A DNA stretch of 64,000 nt. Source: Paramicrobacterium chengjingii (GTDB lineage: Bacteria > Actinomycetota > Actinomycetes > Actinomycetales > Microbacteriaceae). The position numbers were made by a program, and so were the translations under genes. Numbering within the stretch: position 1 is the first letter of the stretch; each line of letters starts with the position of its first letter. The stretch is taken from the NCBI RefSeq assembly GCF_011751765.2, contig NZ_CP061169.1:1054001-1118000 (forward strand), given 5' to 3'. Positions 42,621 to 52,078 of the stretch are shown here, one piece after another. The notes beneath the pieces are model-generated. The model worked only from the letters and a program-made list of their open reading frames with translations, made no database searches and was not told the DNA's origin.

Positions 42621-44438
42621 ATGTCGACAGTGAGCGACTTCATTATTCAGCGGATCCGCGAGTGGGGAGTGTCGCGCGTCTTCGGGTACCCGGGCGATGG
42701 GATCGGCGAGTTTGACGGAGCTCTCGGAGCAGCCGAGCGCGACGGCGACGGCCTCGAGTACATTCGCCCGACGCACGAGGAGATCTGTGCGCTCATGGCC
42801 ACGGCGCACGCCAAATTCACGGGCGAGGTCGGTGTGTGCGTCTCGACGTCGAGCCCCGGCGCCTTCCACATGATGAACGGTCTCTACGACGCGAAGATGG
42901 ACAATCAGCCCGTCGTCGCAATCGTCGGCCAGCAGGGGCTGAACTCGCTTGGCACGGGCAGCCAGCAGGAGAGCAATCTTGAGCGCGCGCTGGCCGACGT
43001 CGCCGAGTACGTGCAGACCGTCGTGTCGCCCGAGCAGGCGCAAGCCGTCATCGACACCGCGTTTCGCACCGCTCGCACTCGGCTGGGGCCGACGGCCGTG
43101 ATCCTGCCGCACGACGTGCAGGGAATGACGATGCCGGATCTGTCGCCTGAGAGTTGGGTGTCGCGCTCAAGCGCTGTGGCCCCGTCGACGCGCGTGACGC
43201 CGCCCGAGACCGACATCGTGCGGGCCGCCGAGGTGATCAACGCGGGATCGAAGGTGACATTCCTCGTCGGGCACGGAGCGAACGGCGCAACGGACGAGGT
43301 GCTCGAGGCGGCACGGCTCGCGGGCGCCGGCATCATCACGAGCCTGCGCGGCAAACAGGTCGTCCCGGCCGATGTGCCGCATCACACGCAGCAGCTCGGT
43401 CTTCTCGGCTCGCTCGCCAGCTACACGCAGATCAAGAACTGCGACACCCTCGTGCTGCTGGGAACGAACTACCCGTACGGGCAGTTCCTGCCGAAGAGCG
43501 GCCAGGCTCGCTCCGTGCAGGTGGATCTCAAACCCGAGCACACGGGCCTTCGGTACCCGATCGAGGTCGCTCTGTGGGGTGACGTGAAAGAGACACTCAC
43601 AGCGCTCATTCCGCATCTTGAGGAGACGACGGATCTCTCGTGGCAGAACTCCGCCGCCGAGGACATGCGCGACTGGGAACACGAGATGGAAGCTCAGGCG
43701 AATGTCCGATATTCGGATGGCGTCAACCCCCGTGCCGTCTTCCACGAGCTCAATAGGCGTCTGCCCGCTGAGGCGATCGTGACAGCGGATGCGGGGACGA
43801 CGGCCGACTGGTACGGCCATCACATCCGCCTGCAGCGCGGCATGACGGGCGACCTGTCCGGGCGGTTGGCGACGATGCTCGCCGCCATGCCGTATGCGGT
43901 CGCGGCAAAGTTCGCACATCCGACGCGCCCGGTGATCTGCACGATCGGCGACGGCGCGTTCCAGATGCTCGGCATGAACGAGTTGATCACCGTCAAGAAG
44001 TACCTGTCGCGCTGGGAAAATCCGCAGCTGATCATCCTCGTCGTGCACAACGACGACCTCGGGCAGGTGTCGTGGGAGATGCGCACCGAAGACGGCAACC
44101 CGCTGTGGCGCACGTCGCAAGATGTCGAGTCGGTCGACTATGCGGGGTGGGCCGAGCTGCTGGGCTTCACCGGCATCCGGGTTCACAGTGATGAGGACGT
44201 CGCCGGCGCCTGGGACCGCGCGTTCGCGACACGCGGCGTCACGCTCATCGACGCATACGTGAGCCGTAACGTGCCGCCGCTGCCGCCGCACATCACGTTT
44301 GAGTTCGCGAAGAATACGGGGGAGGCTCTTCTGAAGAAGGACCCGTTCGCAAAGGATGTTATTCGCGACTCGGCTGAGGCGATGGTGACTGAGGGCGTCG
44401 AGCGGATCAAGAATGCGTTTACGAAGAACAACGGCTAA
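42621..44438 (+). CDS. thiamine-diphosphate enzyme, pyruvate oxidase/dehydrogenase (PoxB) type
   Basis: A 605-residue ThDP-dependent enzyme. The N-terminal Pyr domain carries the cofactor-activating Glu in RPTHEEICALMATAHAK, followed by a central FAD/DHAP-type domain and a C-terminal PP domain with GDGAFQMLGMNE...VHNDDLGQ (the GDG-X-N motif). Most like PoxB, which decarboxylates pyruvate to acetate with transfer of electrons to quinone. The C-terminal membrane helix of E. coli PoxB is not clearly conserved. ATG 42621 follows GAGGAGG. Acetolactate or related activity cannot be excluded. Confidence 0.88.
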   Translation: MSTVSDFIIQRIREWGVSRVFGYPGDGIGEFDGALGAAERDGDGLEYIRPTHEEICALMATAHAKFTGEVGVCVSTSSPGAFHMMNGLYDAKMDNQPVVAIVGQQGLNSLGTGSQQESNLERALADVAEYVQTVVSPEQAQAVIDTAFRTARTRLGPTAVILPHDVQGMTMPDLSPESWVSRSSAVAPSTRVTPPETDIVRAAEVINAGSKVTFLVGHGANGATDEVLEAARLAGAGIITSLRGKQVVPADVPHHTQQLGLLGSLASYTQIKNCDTLVLLGTNYPYGQFLPKSGQARSVQVDLKPEHTGLRYPIEVALWGDVKETLTALIPHLEETTDLSWQNSAAEDMRDWEHEMEAQANVRYSDGVNPRAVFHELNRRLPAEAIVTADAGTTADWYGHHIRLQRGMTGDLSGRLATMLAAMPYAVAAKFAHPTRPVICTIGDGAFQMLGMNELITVKKYLSRWENPQLIILVVHNDDLGQVSWEMRTEDGNPLWRTSQDVESVDYAGWAELLGFTGIRVHSDEDVAGAWDRAFATRGVTLIDAYVSRNVPPLPPHITFEFAKNTGEALLKKDPFAKDVIRDSAEAMVTEGVERIKNAFTKNNG

Positions 44439-44889
44439 CGTACGAGGCGTCGTCTCACAGGTGAGGCGCGCCGTGTTCGCCCGGCACAGTCATCCGCTCA
44501 GTGCCTGGTCCCGACTGGCGACGATGCCGCTTGTGCTGGTTCCCTTCTGGACGCGGACGTGGTCACACGCCGTGTTCATCGCCGTGTGGTTCCTTGTGAA
44601 TCCTGTGATGTTCGGTCGCCCGCGCAGCACGCGCTCGTTTGCGTCACGAGCCATGTTCGGCGAGGAGATCTGGATGACCGAGAAGCGTCGCGACGCTGCA
44701 CTCGCGATCGACGCCCTCGCGAGCGGCTTGACCGTCGGTGCCGCTGTCGCGGCATGGAAGCGTAGGCCGGTCGTCGCGGCAGTCAGCATCAGTCTCAGCA
44801 TGGCAGTCATCCTCGAGTATTGGCGTCGTGTTGCCGATATCTACGACGATTCGCGTATGGAAAAGGACGAGGCGAACATCTCGGCATAA
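44413..44889 (+). CDS. DUF6653-like membrane protein
   Basis: A protein of up to 158 residues with three or four hydrophobic stretches and the segments FARHSHPLSAWSRLATMPLV and VWFLVNPVMFGRPRSTRSF, which I associate with DUF6653. The ATG at 44413 overlaps the end of the PoxB-type gene by 26 bp; GTG 44461 or 44473 would give shorter proteins still containing the conserved part. Role unknown; co-transcription with the PoxB-like gene is likely. Confidence 0.7.
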   Translation: MRLRRTTANVRGVVSQVRRAVFARHSHPLSAWSRLATMPLVLVPFWTRTWSHAVFIAVWFLVNPVMFGRPRSTRSFASRAMFGEEIWMTEKRRDAALAIDALASGLTVGAAVAAWKRRPVVAAVSISLSMAVILEYWRRVADIYDDSRMEKDEANISA

Positions 44890-44955
44890 GATCGACCGTT
44901 GTGACCGCTGTCATGTGGGGCGAACCAGCAGGAGTGTCGCTTTAGGATGGAAGCC

Positions 44956-46539
44956 ATGCGCTCAGGCAACTCCTTTTACGTCACGACCCCCATCTTCTAT
45001 GTGAACGATGCCCCACACATCGGGCATGCCTACACCGAAGTCGCCGCCGACGTGCTCGCACGCTGGCACCGGCAGGCCGGAGACGACACCTGGATGCTGA
45101 CGGGCACCGACGAGCACGGCGAGAAGATCCTGCGCACGGCAACCGCAAACGGCGTGAGTCCCAAGGAATGGGCCGACACCCTCGTCGAGAAGAGCTGGCG
45201 GCCGCTGCTCGAAACCATCAACGTCGCAAACGACGACTTCATTCGCACCACAGAACCCCGGCACGAAGAAGCCGTACAGAAGTTTCTGCAGAAGCTCTAC
45301 GACGACGGTTTTATCTACGCGGGCGAGTACGAGGGCTATTACTGCGTCGGCTGCGAGGAATACAAGCAGGAGTCCGACCTCGTCGACGGCACAGGCCCCT
45401 ACGAAGGTCAGCGGGTCTGCGCCATCCACTCAAAGCCGGTCGAATTGCTTCAGGAGCGCAATTACTTCTTCCGCATGAGCGAGTTCGCCGATCGACTTCT
45501 CGCGCTTTACAGCGAGCGGCCCGATTTCGTGCAGCCGGAATCGGCGCGCAACGAAGTGACGCAGTTTGTCAGGCAGGGACTCAGCGACCTGTCGATCTCG
45601 CGCTCCAGCTTCGACTGGGGTGTCAAAGTGCCGTGGGACGACACGCACGTCGTCTACGTGTGGTTCGACGCCCTGCTCAACTACATCACCGCCATCGGCT
45701 ACGGCGACGACGCCTCCGACCAGCTTGAGAAACTATGGCCCGGCGTTCACATCGTGGGCAAAGACATTCTGCGATTCCACGCGGTTATCTGGCCGGCGAT
45801 GCTCATGGCTGCAGGGCTCGAAGTGCCGCAGCGCGTGTATGGACACGGGTGGCTGCTCGTCGGCGGAGAGAAGATGTCGAAGTCGAAGCTCACCGGCATT
45901 GCGCCAACCGAGATTACCGACACCTTTGGCTCCGACGCATTCCGGTACTACTTCATGAGTGCCATCTCGTTCGGTCAAGACGGATCATTCAGTTGGGAAG
46001 ACCTCTCGGCGCGGTACCAGGCCGAACTCGCCAACGGTTTCGGCAACCTCGCGTCGCGCGTTCTCGCGATGGTGACGCGGTACTTCGACGGCGCCGTCCC
46101 CGAGGCATCCGAATACTCAGAGTCGGACCGACACGTGCAGAAGGTCGTAGCGGATGCTGTCGGTGCAGCAGACGCCGCGATCGAGAAGCTTGCGATCCAC
46201 GACGCGCTTGCGCACATCTGGACGATCGTCGACGAACTCAACGGGTACATCACGGAGCAGCAGCCGTGGGTGCTTGCGAAAGACGACGCCGAGCGCGAGC
46301 GACTGTCGACGGTGCTGTACACGGTGACGGAGGGCCTGCGGGCGCTCGCCGTGCTGCTTGCCCCGGTGACGCCTGTGGCGACGGATAAGCTGTGGACGGC
46401 GCTCGGAGCCGGCGACGCGCTTGGTGCGCTCGAGAGTCAGCCGATCCGTGACGCGGGGCGCTGGGGACAGCTGCCCGCCGGAACCACAGTTGGTCGGCTC
46501 GAGGCGCTGTTCCCGCGCATTGAGACCGCCAACGACTGA
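44956..46539 (+). CDS. metG: methionyl-tRNA synthetase
   Basis: A 527-residue class I synthetase charging tRNA-Met. HIGH motif is HIGHAYTE and KMSKS motif GEKMSKSKL. The connective peptide has one zinc knuckle (YCVGCEEYK ... VCAIHSK), the single-knuckle form. It ends without the C-terminal dimerisation domain found in E. coli MetG. ATG 44956 is chosen; ATG 44947 three codons earlier has its purine stretch too close. Followed by tatD, ksgA and ispE as in other actinobacteria. Confidence 0.96.
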   Translation: MRSGNSFYVTTPIFYVNDAPHIGHAYTEVAADVLARWHRQAGDDTWMLTGTDEHGEKILRTATANGVSPKEWADTLVEKSWRPLLETINVANDDFIRTTEPRHEEAVQKFLQKLYDDGFIYAGEYEGYYCVGCEEYKQESDLVDGTGPYEGQRVCAIHSKPVELLQERNYFFRMSEFADRLLALYSERPDFVQPESARNEVTQFVRQGLSDLSISRSSFDWGVKVPWDDTHVVYVWFDALLNYITAIGYGDDASDQLEKLWPGVHIVGKDILRFHAVIWPAMLMAAGLEVPQRVYGHGWLLVGGEKMSKSKLTGIAPTEITDTFGSDAFRYYFMSAISFGQDGSFSWEDLSARYQAELANGFGNLASRVLAMVTRYFDGAVPEASEYSESDRHVQKVVADAVGAADAAIEKLAIHDALAHIWTIVDELNGYITEQQPWVLAKDDAERERLSTVLYTVTEGLRALAVLLAPVTPVATDKLWTALGAGDALGALESQPIRDAGRWGQLPAGTTVGRLEALFPRIETAND

Positions 46540-46566
46540 CGTAGAGAAGCAACGAACGGAGCAGAG

Positions 46567-47493
46567 ATGAGTGGCCGCTCGGCGAAGAAGCACCGTGACC
46601 GGAGCTATCCGCCTGTGCCTGAGGAGCTCGTCGTTCCCGTCTACGACAACCACACGCACATCGACCCGTCCATCATCGATGACTTTCCCGTCGACGGCGA
46701 CTCCCTGAGCCCAGCCGAGCAGCTTGACCGGGCCTCGGCCGCTGGGGTGCGGGGGATCCTTCAGGTGGGAACTGACGTTGCGTCGTCGCAGTGGTCTGCC
46801 GAAGCGGCATCCATTGAACCCCGGATGCTGGCGGCCGTCGCGATTCACCCGAACGAGGCGCCGGCGCTTCATGCTGCCGGAACTCTCGATGACGGTCTTG
46901 CAGTGATCGCGGAGCTGGCGACCCGGCCCCGGGTGCGCTGCATCGGCGAGACCGGACTCGATTACTACCGCACAGAAGAAGACGGACGCGCTGCGCAACT
47001 GCGCTCGTTCGAGGCGCACATTGAGATCGCCAAGCAGAACGACCTGGCGCTGCAGATTCACGACCGCGACGCGCACGATGACGTCGTGGCGACGCTGAAG
47101 CGGGTCGGGGCGCCGGAACGCACAGTCTTCCACTGCTTCTCTGGAGACGCTGAGCTCGCCGAGATCTGCACCGAGAACGGCTGGTACATGTCGTTCGCCG
47201 GAACGGCGACGTTCAAAAACGCCGGAAATCTGCGCCGTGCTCTTGACGTTGCTCCGCGCGCACTCGTGCTGGTCGAGACGGATGCGCCGTTTCTCACCCC
47301 GATGCCGTACCGCGGCCGCCCGAACGCCTCATACCTGCTGCCGCACACGGTTCGATTCATCGCCAGCCACCTCGACACCGACGTGACAATGCTTGCGGCG
47401 CAGATCCTCTCAAACACCGAGTACGTGTACGGCCGGTGGGACACCGACCCGGTTACCGCACCCGGCGACCCGTATGCGGCGGGTCCTCAATGA
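46567..47493 (+). CDS. tatD: TatD-family metal-dependent DNase
   Basis: A 308-residue TIM-barrel hydrolase. Metal ligands are visible in DNHTHID, CIGETGLDYYR, LQIHDRDAHDD, VFHCFSGD and LVETDAPFLTPMPYRG. The family acts as 3'-5' exonuclease or in DNA repair and D-aminoacyl-tRNA editing. A charged N-terminal extension of about 30 residues precedes the barrel. ATG 46567; the stop overlaps the ksgA start as ATGA. In many actinobacteria rpfB lies between tatD and ksgA; here it is absent. Confidence 0.94.
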   Translation: MSGRSAKKHRDRSYPPVPEELVVPVYDNHTHIDPSIIDDFPVDGDSLSPAEQLDRASAAGVRGILQVGTDVASSQWSAEAASIEPRMLAAVAIHPNEAPALHAAGTLDDGLAVIAELATRPRVRCIGETGLDYYRTEEDGRAAQLRSFEAHIEIAKQNDLALQIHDRDAHDDVVATLKRVGAPERTVFHCFSGDAELAEICTENGWYMSFAGTATFKNAGNLRRALDVAPRALVLVETDAPFLTPMPYRGRPNASYLLPHTVRFIASHLDTDVTMLAAQILSNTEYVYGRWDTDPVTAPGDPYAAGPQ

Positions 47494-48329
47494 GCGACGT
47501 GACGCTGCTCGGCCCCGCGGAGATTCGCGACCTTGCCCAGCTTCTCGGCGTACAGCCCACCAAGAAGCTGGGCCAGAACTTCGTCGTCGACGCCAATACG
47601 GTGCGCAAGATCGTCCAGGTGGCGCATGTGCAGTCGGGCGACCACGTGATCGAGGTGGGCCCGGGGCTCGGTTCGCTCACGCTCGGACTGCTCGAAGCGG
47701 GAGCGCAGGTTCTCGCGATCGAGATCGACAAGCGCCTCGCCGAGCAGCTGCCGCACACTGTCGACCAGATGGCCCCGGGCACCGAGCTGACCGTGCTCGC
47801 CGAAGACGCCATGCGCGTGAGCGAACTGCCGGGAGAGCCGACGCGTCTCGTCGCCAACTTGCCGTACAACATCTCGGTTCCCGTGCTTCTGCACCTGATG
47901 CAAACGGTACCGAGCCTCGCTGCAGGCGTGGTGATGGTGCAAGCCGAAGTCGGGTATCGTCTCGCCGCCGAACCAGGGTCGAAGGTGTACGGCAGCCCGA
48001 GCGTCAAGGCTGCCTGGTACGGCACGTGGCGAACTGCGGGAACCGTGAGCAGGCAGGTGTTCTGGCCCGTTCCGAACGTTGACAGCGTGCTCGTGGAGTT
48101 CGCGCGCTACGACGAGCCTTTCGGAACGGAAGCGGAGCGTGCGCAGACGTTCAGACTAGTGGATGCCGCATTCATGCAGCGCCGCAAAATGTTGCGGCAG
48201 TCACTGGGCTCAGTGCTTGGCAACACTGCCACAGCATCCGCCGTGCTTGAACGTGCGGGAGTTGACCCGACGAGTCGTGGAGAGATGCTCACGGTGCACG
48301 ACTTTCTGCGCGTCGCTCGCGTGGTGTAG
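47490..48329 (+). CDS. ksgA: 16S rRNA dimethyladenosine transferase
   Basis: A 279-residue KsgA/RsmA that dimethylates A1518 and A1519 of 16S rRNA. N-terminal KKLGQNFVVDANTV, SAM motif IEVGPGLGSLTLGLL, catalytic NLPYNISVPVLLHL and the C-terminal FMQRRKMLRQSL are all present. ATG 47490 overlaps the tatD stop, so the frame upstream is not used. The palindromic element, copy B, starts 20 bp after the stop. Confidence 0.96.
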   Translation: MSDVTLLGPAEIRDLAQLLGVQPTKKLGQNFVVDANTVRKIVQVAHVQSGDHVIEVGPGLGSLTLGLLEAGAQVLAIEIDKRLAEQLPHTVDQMAPGTELTVLAEDAMRVSELPGEPTRLVANLPYNISVPVLLHLMQTVPSLAAGVVMVQAEVGYRLAAEPGSKVYGSPSVKAAWYGTWRTAGTVSRQVFWPVPNVDSVLVEFARYDEPFGTEAERAQTFRLVDAAFMQRRKMLRQSLGSVLGNTATASAVLERAGVDPTSRGEMLTVHDFLRVARVV

Positions 48330-48348
48330 CACGTGAGTCTGGTTCATC

Positions 48349-48427
48349 CATTCGGAGATCACGGCTCGAACCCGGCGTGTCCGGCGCAACACGCCGGGTT
48401 CGCACGCGAATCTCCGAATGCGTGCAC
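48349..48427. repeat. composite palindromic element, copy B
   Basis: Outer arms CATTCGGAGAT (48349-48359) and ATCTCCGAATG (48410-48420), perfect over 11 bp. Inner arms AACCCGGCGTGT (48369-48380) and ACACGCCGGGTT (48389-48400), perfect over 12 bp, with an 8-base loop. GTGCAC follows at 48422-48427. Same two-tier design and shared words as copy A at 11803-11887. The inner stem could act as the ksgA terminator. Confidence 0.75.
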
Positions 48428-48487
48428 GTTCAGACAGACGTCGCGCCGATGCTGGACGACCGAGCCGCTTCCGGGCACACTGGAGCT

Positions 48488-49021
48488 ATGACGAAGCCCA
48501 CTGCAGCGCATAGCGACTCCGTTGGAAGCGAAGCACTCGAGCGCGCAACCGGGCGCTCTCGAACCGCGTGGAACGAAGCGCTCGCCGAGGCGGGTGCTCA
48601 CGAGTGGGACCACACGACGATCGCCGCATGGCTCGTCGACGAGCACGCGGTCGACGGCTGGTGGGCTCAGGGCAACACCGTCGGTTTTGAGCAGCACATC
48701 GGCCGCCGCCAGCCGGGGCAGCGCGCCGATGGCAGCTTTGAGGCGAGTGTCAGTCGCACGCTCGAAACATCACGTGACTCGGCATTAGCCGCACTCGTCG
48801 ATGCGGTGACCGCTGCGGCCGGGTGCGAGCCGGCATCCGTCAACTCCTCGGCGAAGAATGCGAGCGCGCGCTGGAAGCTCTCGGACGGCCGTACCGTTGT
48901 CGCCGGCGTTTACCCGACGGGGGAGAAGACGCGCGTCGCACTCACGATGCCGAAACTGGCCTCAGCAGACGAGCTTGCCGAGGCAAAAGAGCTCATGCGA
49001 AGGTGGCTGCCGAGCGCGTGA
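48488..49021 (+). CDS. DUF4287-like protein
   Basis: A 177-residue cytoplasmic protein. The first half contains TGRSRTAWNEALAEAGAHEW, HTTIAAWLVDEH and GWWAQGNTVGFEQHIGRRQP, the pattern I associate with DUF4287; the second half (ALAALVDAV ... KLSDGRTVVAGVYPTGEKTR) resembles the SRPBCC-like extension of such proteins. ATG 48488 fits the conserved start. Function unknown. Lies between ksgA and ispE. Confidence 0.8.
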   Translation: MTKPTAAHSDSVGSEALERATGRSRTAWNEALAEAGAHEWDHTTIAAWLVDEHAVDGWWAQGNTVGFEQHIGRRQPGQRADGSFEASVSRTLETSRDSALAALVDAVTAAAGCEPASVNSSAKNASARWKLSDGRTVVAGVYPTGEKTRVALTMPKLASADELAEAKELMRRWLPSA

Positions 49022-49240
49022 GATTCGCGCCGTCGCGATAGCGCGCACCCGGATGCTCGGCCGGCAACCGGGCATTTCCCTGTCCGAAGAGCTGCTCGCG
49101 GAACGTGCCGTCTTCGTAGCGAGTGCGCTGAAACCATTCTTCGGAACCTCGCTCGGGCCGGGGCAGATATGACGGACTGTGACGATGGCGGGCCTGACGG
49201 TGAAATATGCGGGCCAGGCTGCCTCCACTAGGTTGGAACC

Positions 49241-50176
49241 ATGAGCGATCTGCACGACGTCCCCCACGTCCACGTGCGCGCCCCCGGCAAGATCAACGTC
49301 TACATGAATGTCGGCCAGCGCACGGACGACGGCTATCACGACGTCGCAACGGCCTACCAGGCAGTGTCGCTCTTCGAAGACGTTCGTGCCTTTCCATCCG
49401 ACGGCTTCTCCGTGGCGTTCAGCGGTCCCATCGACACGCGTGAGCTGCCCGTCGATCGCACGAACCTCGCGATCAAGGCGGCACGGATGCTGGCGAAGAA
49501 GGCCGGCTACGACGGCGGTGTGCACCTGCAGATCGAGAAGCACGTGCCGATCGCCGGGGGTATGGGAGGCGGGTCGGCGGATGCCGCGGCCGCGCTGCTC
49601 GCGTGCGACTCGCTCTGGCAGACCGACGTGGGCCGCGACGAGCTGCTGAGGCTTGCGGCGAGGCTTGGGGCTGATGTTCCGTTCTCGCTCGTCGGTGGCA
49701 CAGCGATCGGCACAGGCAGAGGCGATCGTCTCAGCCCCGCGCTCGCCAAGGGAACGTTTCACTGGGTTCTGGCGCTCTCTGATACGGGCATGTCGACCCC
49801 GGAAGTGTACGGCGAGCTCGACGACCACCGCGCGAAGCACGCCGCCGACATTGCCCCGATCGATGACACACCCACAGTAGACACGGGCGTGCTGCAGGCA
49901 ATTCGAGCGGGCGACGCGCATCTGCTTGCCGACGTTTTGCACAACGATCTTCAGGTGGCTGCACTGCATATTCGCCCGGAGCTCACGCGCACCCTCGAGG
50001 TGGGCGACTCCAGCGGGGCGCTTGCAGGAATCGTTTCGGGTTCCGGGCCGACGATCGCCCTCCTTGCTGCAAGTGCCGAGGCTGCAATTGACGTGCAAGT
50101 GAGCCTCTCAGCATCCGGAATTGTGGCAAAGCACGTGACGGGCCCCGTTGCTGGTGCTCGAGTGATGGAGGTCTGA
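49241..50176 (+). CDS. ispE: 4-diphosphocytidyl-2-C-methyl-D-erythritol kinase
   Basis: A 311-residue GHMP kinase of the non-mevalonate isoprenoid pathway. The N-terminal [20 protein letters not shown] and the ATP loop [19 protein letters not shown] are diagnostic; the C-terminal [10 protein letters not shown] motif is present. ATG 49241. The stop overlaps the start of the ABC-F gene (TGATG), so the two are coupled. Confidence 0.96.
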   Translation: MSDLHDVPHVHVRAPGKINVYMNVGQRTDDGYHDVATAYQAVSLFEDVRAFPSDGFSVAFSGPIDTRELPVDRTNLAIKAARMLAKKAGYDGGVHLQIEKHVPIAGGMGGGSADAAAALLACDSLWQTDVGRDELLRLAARLGADVPFSLVGGTAIGTGRGDRLSPALAKGTFHWVLALSDTGMSTPEVYGELDDHRAKHAADIAPIDDTPTVDTGVLQAIRAGDAHLLADVLHNDLQVAALHIRPELTRTLEVGDSSGALAGIVSGSGPTIALLAASAEAAIDVQVSLSASGIVAKHVTGPVAGARVMEV

Positions 50177-51969
50177 TGGCGCACCTACTCGGTGGGGAAG
50201 CTCTTCACCTCGAGTTTCCTACCCGTGTCGTGTTCGACTCGGTGACAGTCGGCCTCAACGAGGGCGATCGCGTGGGAATTGTCGGTCGCAACGGTGACGG
50301 CAAGTCGACGCTCCTCGCCCTGCTGGCCGGGCGACTCGAGCCCGATGGCGGTCGAGTGACGATGCGCCGCGGCACGACGATCGGTGTGCTCGACCAACGT
50401 GACGTGATCGACGACAACGCGACTGTCGCCGAAACCATCGTCGGCAGCATGGCCGAGCACGAGTGGGCGGGCGATGCGCGCACCCGAGACATCATCACGG
50501 GGCTCGCTCGCGACATCCCGTGGCAGGCGCCAGTCGGGTCGCTTTCGGGAGGTCAGAGGCGCCGTGTGGCGCTGGCGGCGCTGCTCGCCGGCGACTGGGA
50601 CGTGTTATTTCTCGATGAGCCGACAAACCACCTCGATGTCGAAGGAATCGCCTGGCTCGCGGACCACTTGAAGCGTCGCTGGGGAGCGTCAAGCGGCGGC
50701 CTCATCGTCGTGACGCACGACCGTTGGTTTCTCGACGAGGTGTGCACGGCAACGTGGGAGGTTCACGACCGCATCGTCGAACCGTTTGAAGGCGGATACG
50801 CCGCGTATATTCTGCAGCGCGTCGAGCGAGACCGCATGGCTGCCGTCGTCGAAGAAAAGCGCCAGAACCTCATGCGCAAAGAGCTCGCGTGGCTGCGCCG
50901 GGGGCCGCCCGCGCGTACGTCTAAGCCTAAGTTTCGCATTGACGCGGCAAATGAGCTTATTGAAAACGAACCACCTCCGCGCAACACGGTGGCACTGACG
51001 CAGCTGGCGACATCGCGGCTGGGGAAAGACGTCGTCGACCTCATCGACGTCGGTGTTTCGTATGGGGACCGCACGGTGTTGAATCAGGTGGAGTGGCGTA
51101 TCGCGCCAGGGGAGCGCACCGGCATCCTCGGCATCAACGGTGCGGGCAAATCGACGCTGCTCGGGTTGGTGACGGGCGAGGTACAGCCAACAAGCGGTCG
51201 CGTGAAGCGGGGAAAGACCGTGCGCATCGCGAGTCTCACTCAGCAGCTCGACGAGCTGGATGACGTGGCGCACGAGCGAGTGCGCACCGTTATCGGCCGC
51301 CTCAAATCGGGCTACGTCGCCGGTGGCAAAGAGCTCACTCCCGGGCAGTTGCTCGAGCGGCTCGGGTTCTCGAGCGCGCAGTTGTCAACTCCTATCAAGG
51401 ATCTCTCGGGCGGGCAGAAACGGCGGCTTCAGCTGCTGCTCATTTTGCTCGACGAGCCAAATGTGCTCATTCTGGATGAGCCGACGAACGACCTCGATAC
51501 CGACATGCTCACCGCGATCGAAGATCTTCTCGACTCTTGGCCGGGAACACTCATTGTCGTATCTCACGATCGCTACCTCGTCGAGCGCGTCACCGATCAG
51601 CAGTATGCCGTCATGAACGGCCACCTTCGGCACCTGCCCGGCGGCGTCGAAGAGTTTCTGCGGTTGAGAGGCAGGCAGAAGGCGGATGCCGGTGACGCGA
51701 CGATGCCGACGTCGTCGACGTCGGCAGTGCAGTCCAGCGACGGACTGGGCGGCGCAGACCGGCGTATGGCAGAGAAGGAGCTCTCTGCCGTCGATCGCAA
51801 GATCGCAAAGCTGCAGAAGCAGATCTCGCGGGTGCACCAGCAGCTTGCCGATCACGACCAAGGCGACTACGAAGGCCTCGGATCACTCACTGCGACGTTG
51901 CAGGGCATAGAAGCCGAGGTTGGTGAACTCGAGACGCGCTGGCTCGAGCTCTCGGAACTGCTGGAGTAG
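50176..51969 (+). CDS. ABC-F family ATPase (Uup-like)
   Basis: A 597-residue soluble twin-ATPase without membrane segments. Walker A motifs are GRNGDGKST and GINGAGKST; signatures LSGGQRRRVALAALLAG and LSGGQKRRLQLLLILL; Walker B VLFLDEPTNHLD and VLILDEPTNDLD. An arginine-rich linker joins the halves and a C-terminal coiled coil (about 530-597, DRKIAKLQKQISRVHQQL) resembles Uup. ABC-F proteins act on stalled ribosomes or confer resistance to ribosome drugs. The link with ispE is conserved in actinobacteria. Confidence 0.92.
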   Translation: MAHLLGGEALHLEFPTRVVFDSVTVGLNEGDRVGIVGRNGDGKSTLLALLAGRLEPDGGRVTMRRGTTIGVLDQRDVIDDNATVAETIVGSMAEHEWAGDARTRDIITGLARDIPWQAPVGSLSGGQRRRVALAALLAGDWDVLFLDEPTNHLDVEGIAWLADHLKRRWGASSGGLIVVTHDRWFLDEVCTATWEVHDRIVEPFEGGYAAYILQRVERDRMAAVVEEKRQNLMRKELAWLRRGPPARTSKPKFRIDAANELIENEPPPRNTVALTQLATSRLGKDVVDLIDVGVSYGDRTVLNQVEWRIAPGERTGILGINGAGKSTLLGLVTGEVQPTSGRVKRGKTVRIASLTQQLDELDDVAHERVRTVIGRLKSGYVAGGKELTPGQLLERLGFSSAQLSTPIKDLSGGQKRRLQLLLILLDEPNVLILDEPTNDLDTDMLTAIEDLLDSWPGTLIVVSHDRYLVERVTDQQYAVMNGHLRHLPGGVEEFLRLRGRQKADAGDATMPTSSTSAVQSSDGLGGADRRMAEKELSAVDRKIAKLQKQISRVHQQLADHDQGDYEGLGSLTATLQGIEAEVGELETRWLELSELLE

Positions 51970-51994
51970 GAAGTGCGGTGAATTCAGTCGTTCG

Positions 51995-52009
51995 GCACAA
52001 CGATTGTGC
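51995..52009. promoter_or_regulatory. short dyad upstream of the TrpX-like gene
   Basis: GCACAA-CGA-TTGTGC, a perfect 6-bp inverted repeat 70 bp before the binding-protein gene and 26 bp after the ABC-F stop. It may be an operator for the importer or a weak terminator. Confidence 0.3.
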
Positions 52010-52078
52010 GTTCGCCGCCCATTCTCCCGGTACCCTCGAGAGACGTGCTTTCCTCTCGGGCGTCAAAGGAGAACCTCA

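Noticed and set aside
43167..44291. 374-codon frame antisense to the PoxB-like gene
   Set aside because: No family features; codon pattern explained by the sense gene.
46540..47493. rpfB expected between tatD and ksgA
   Set aside because: tatD and ksgA overlap by four bases, so there is no room for it; it is truly absent from this locus.
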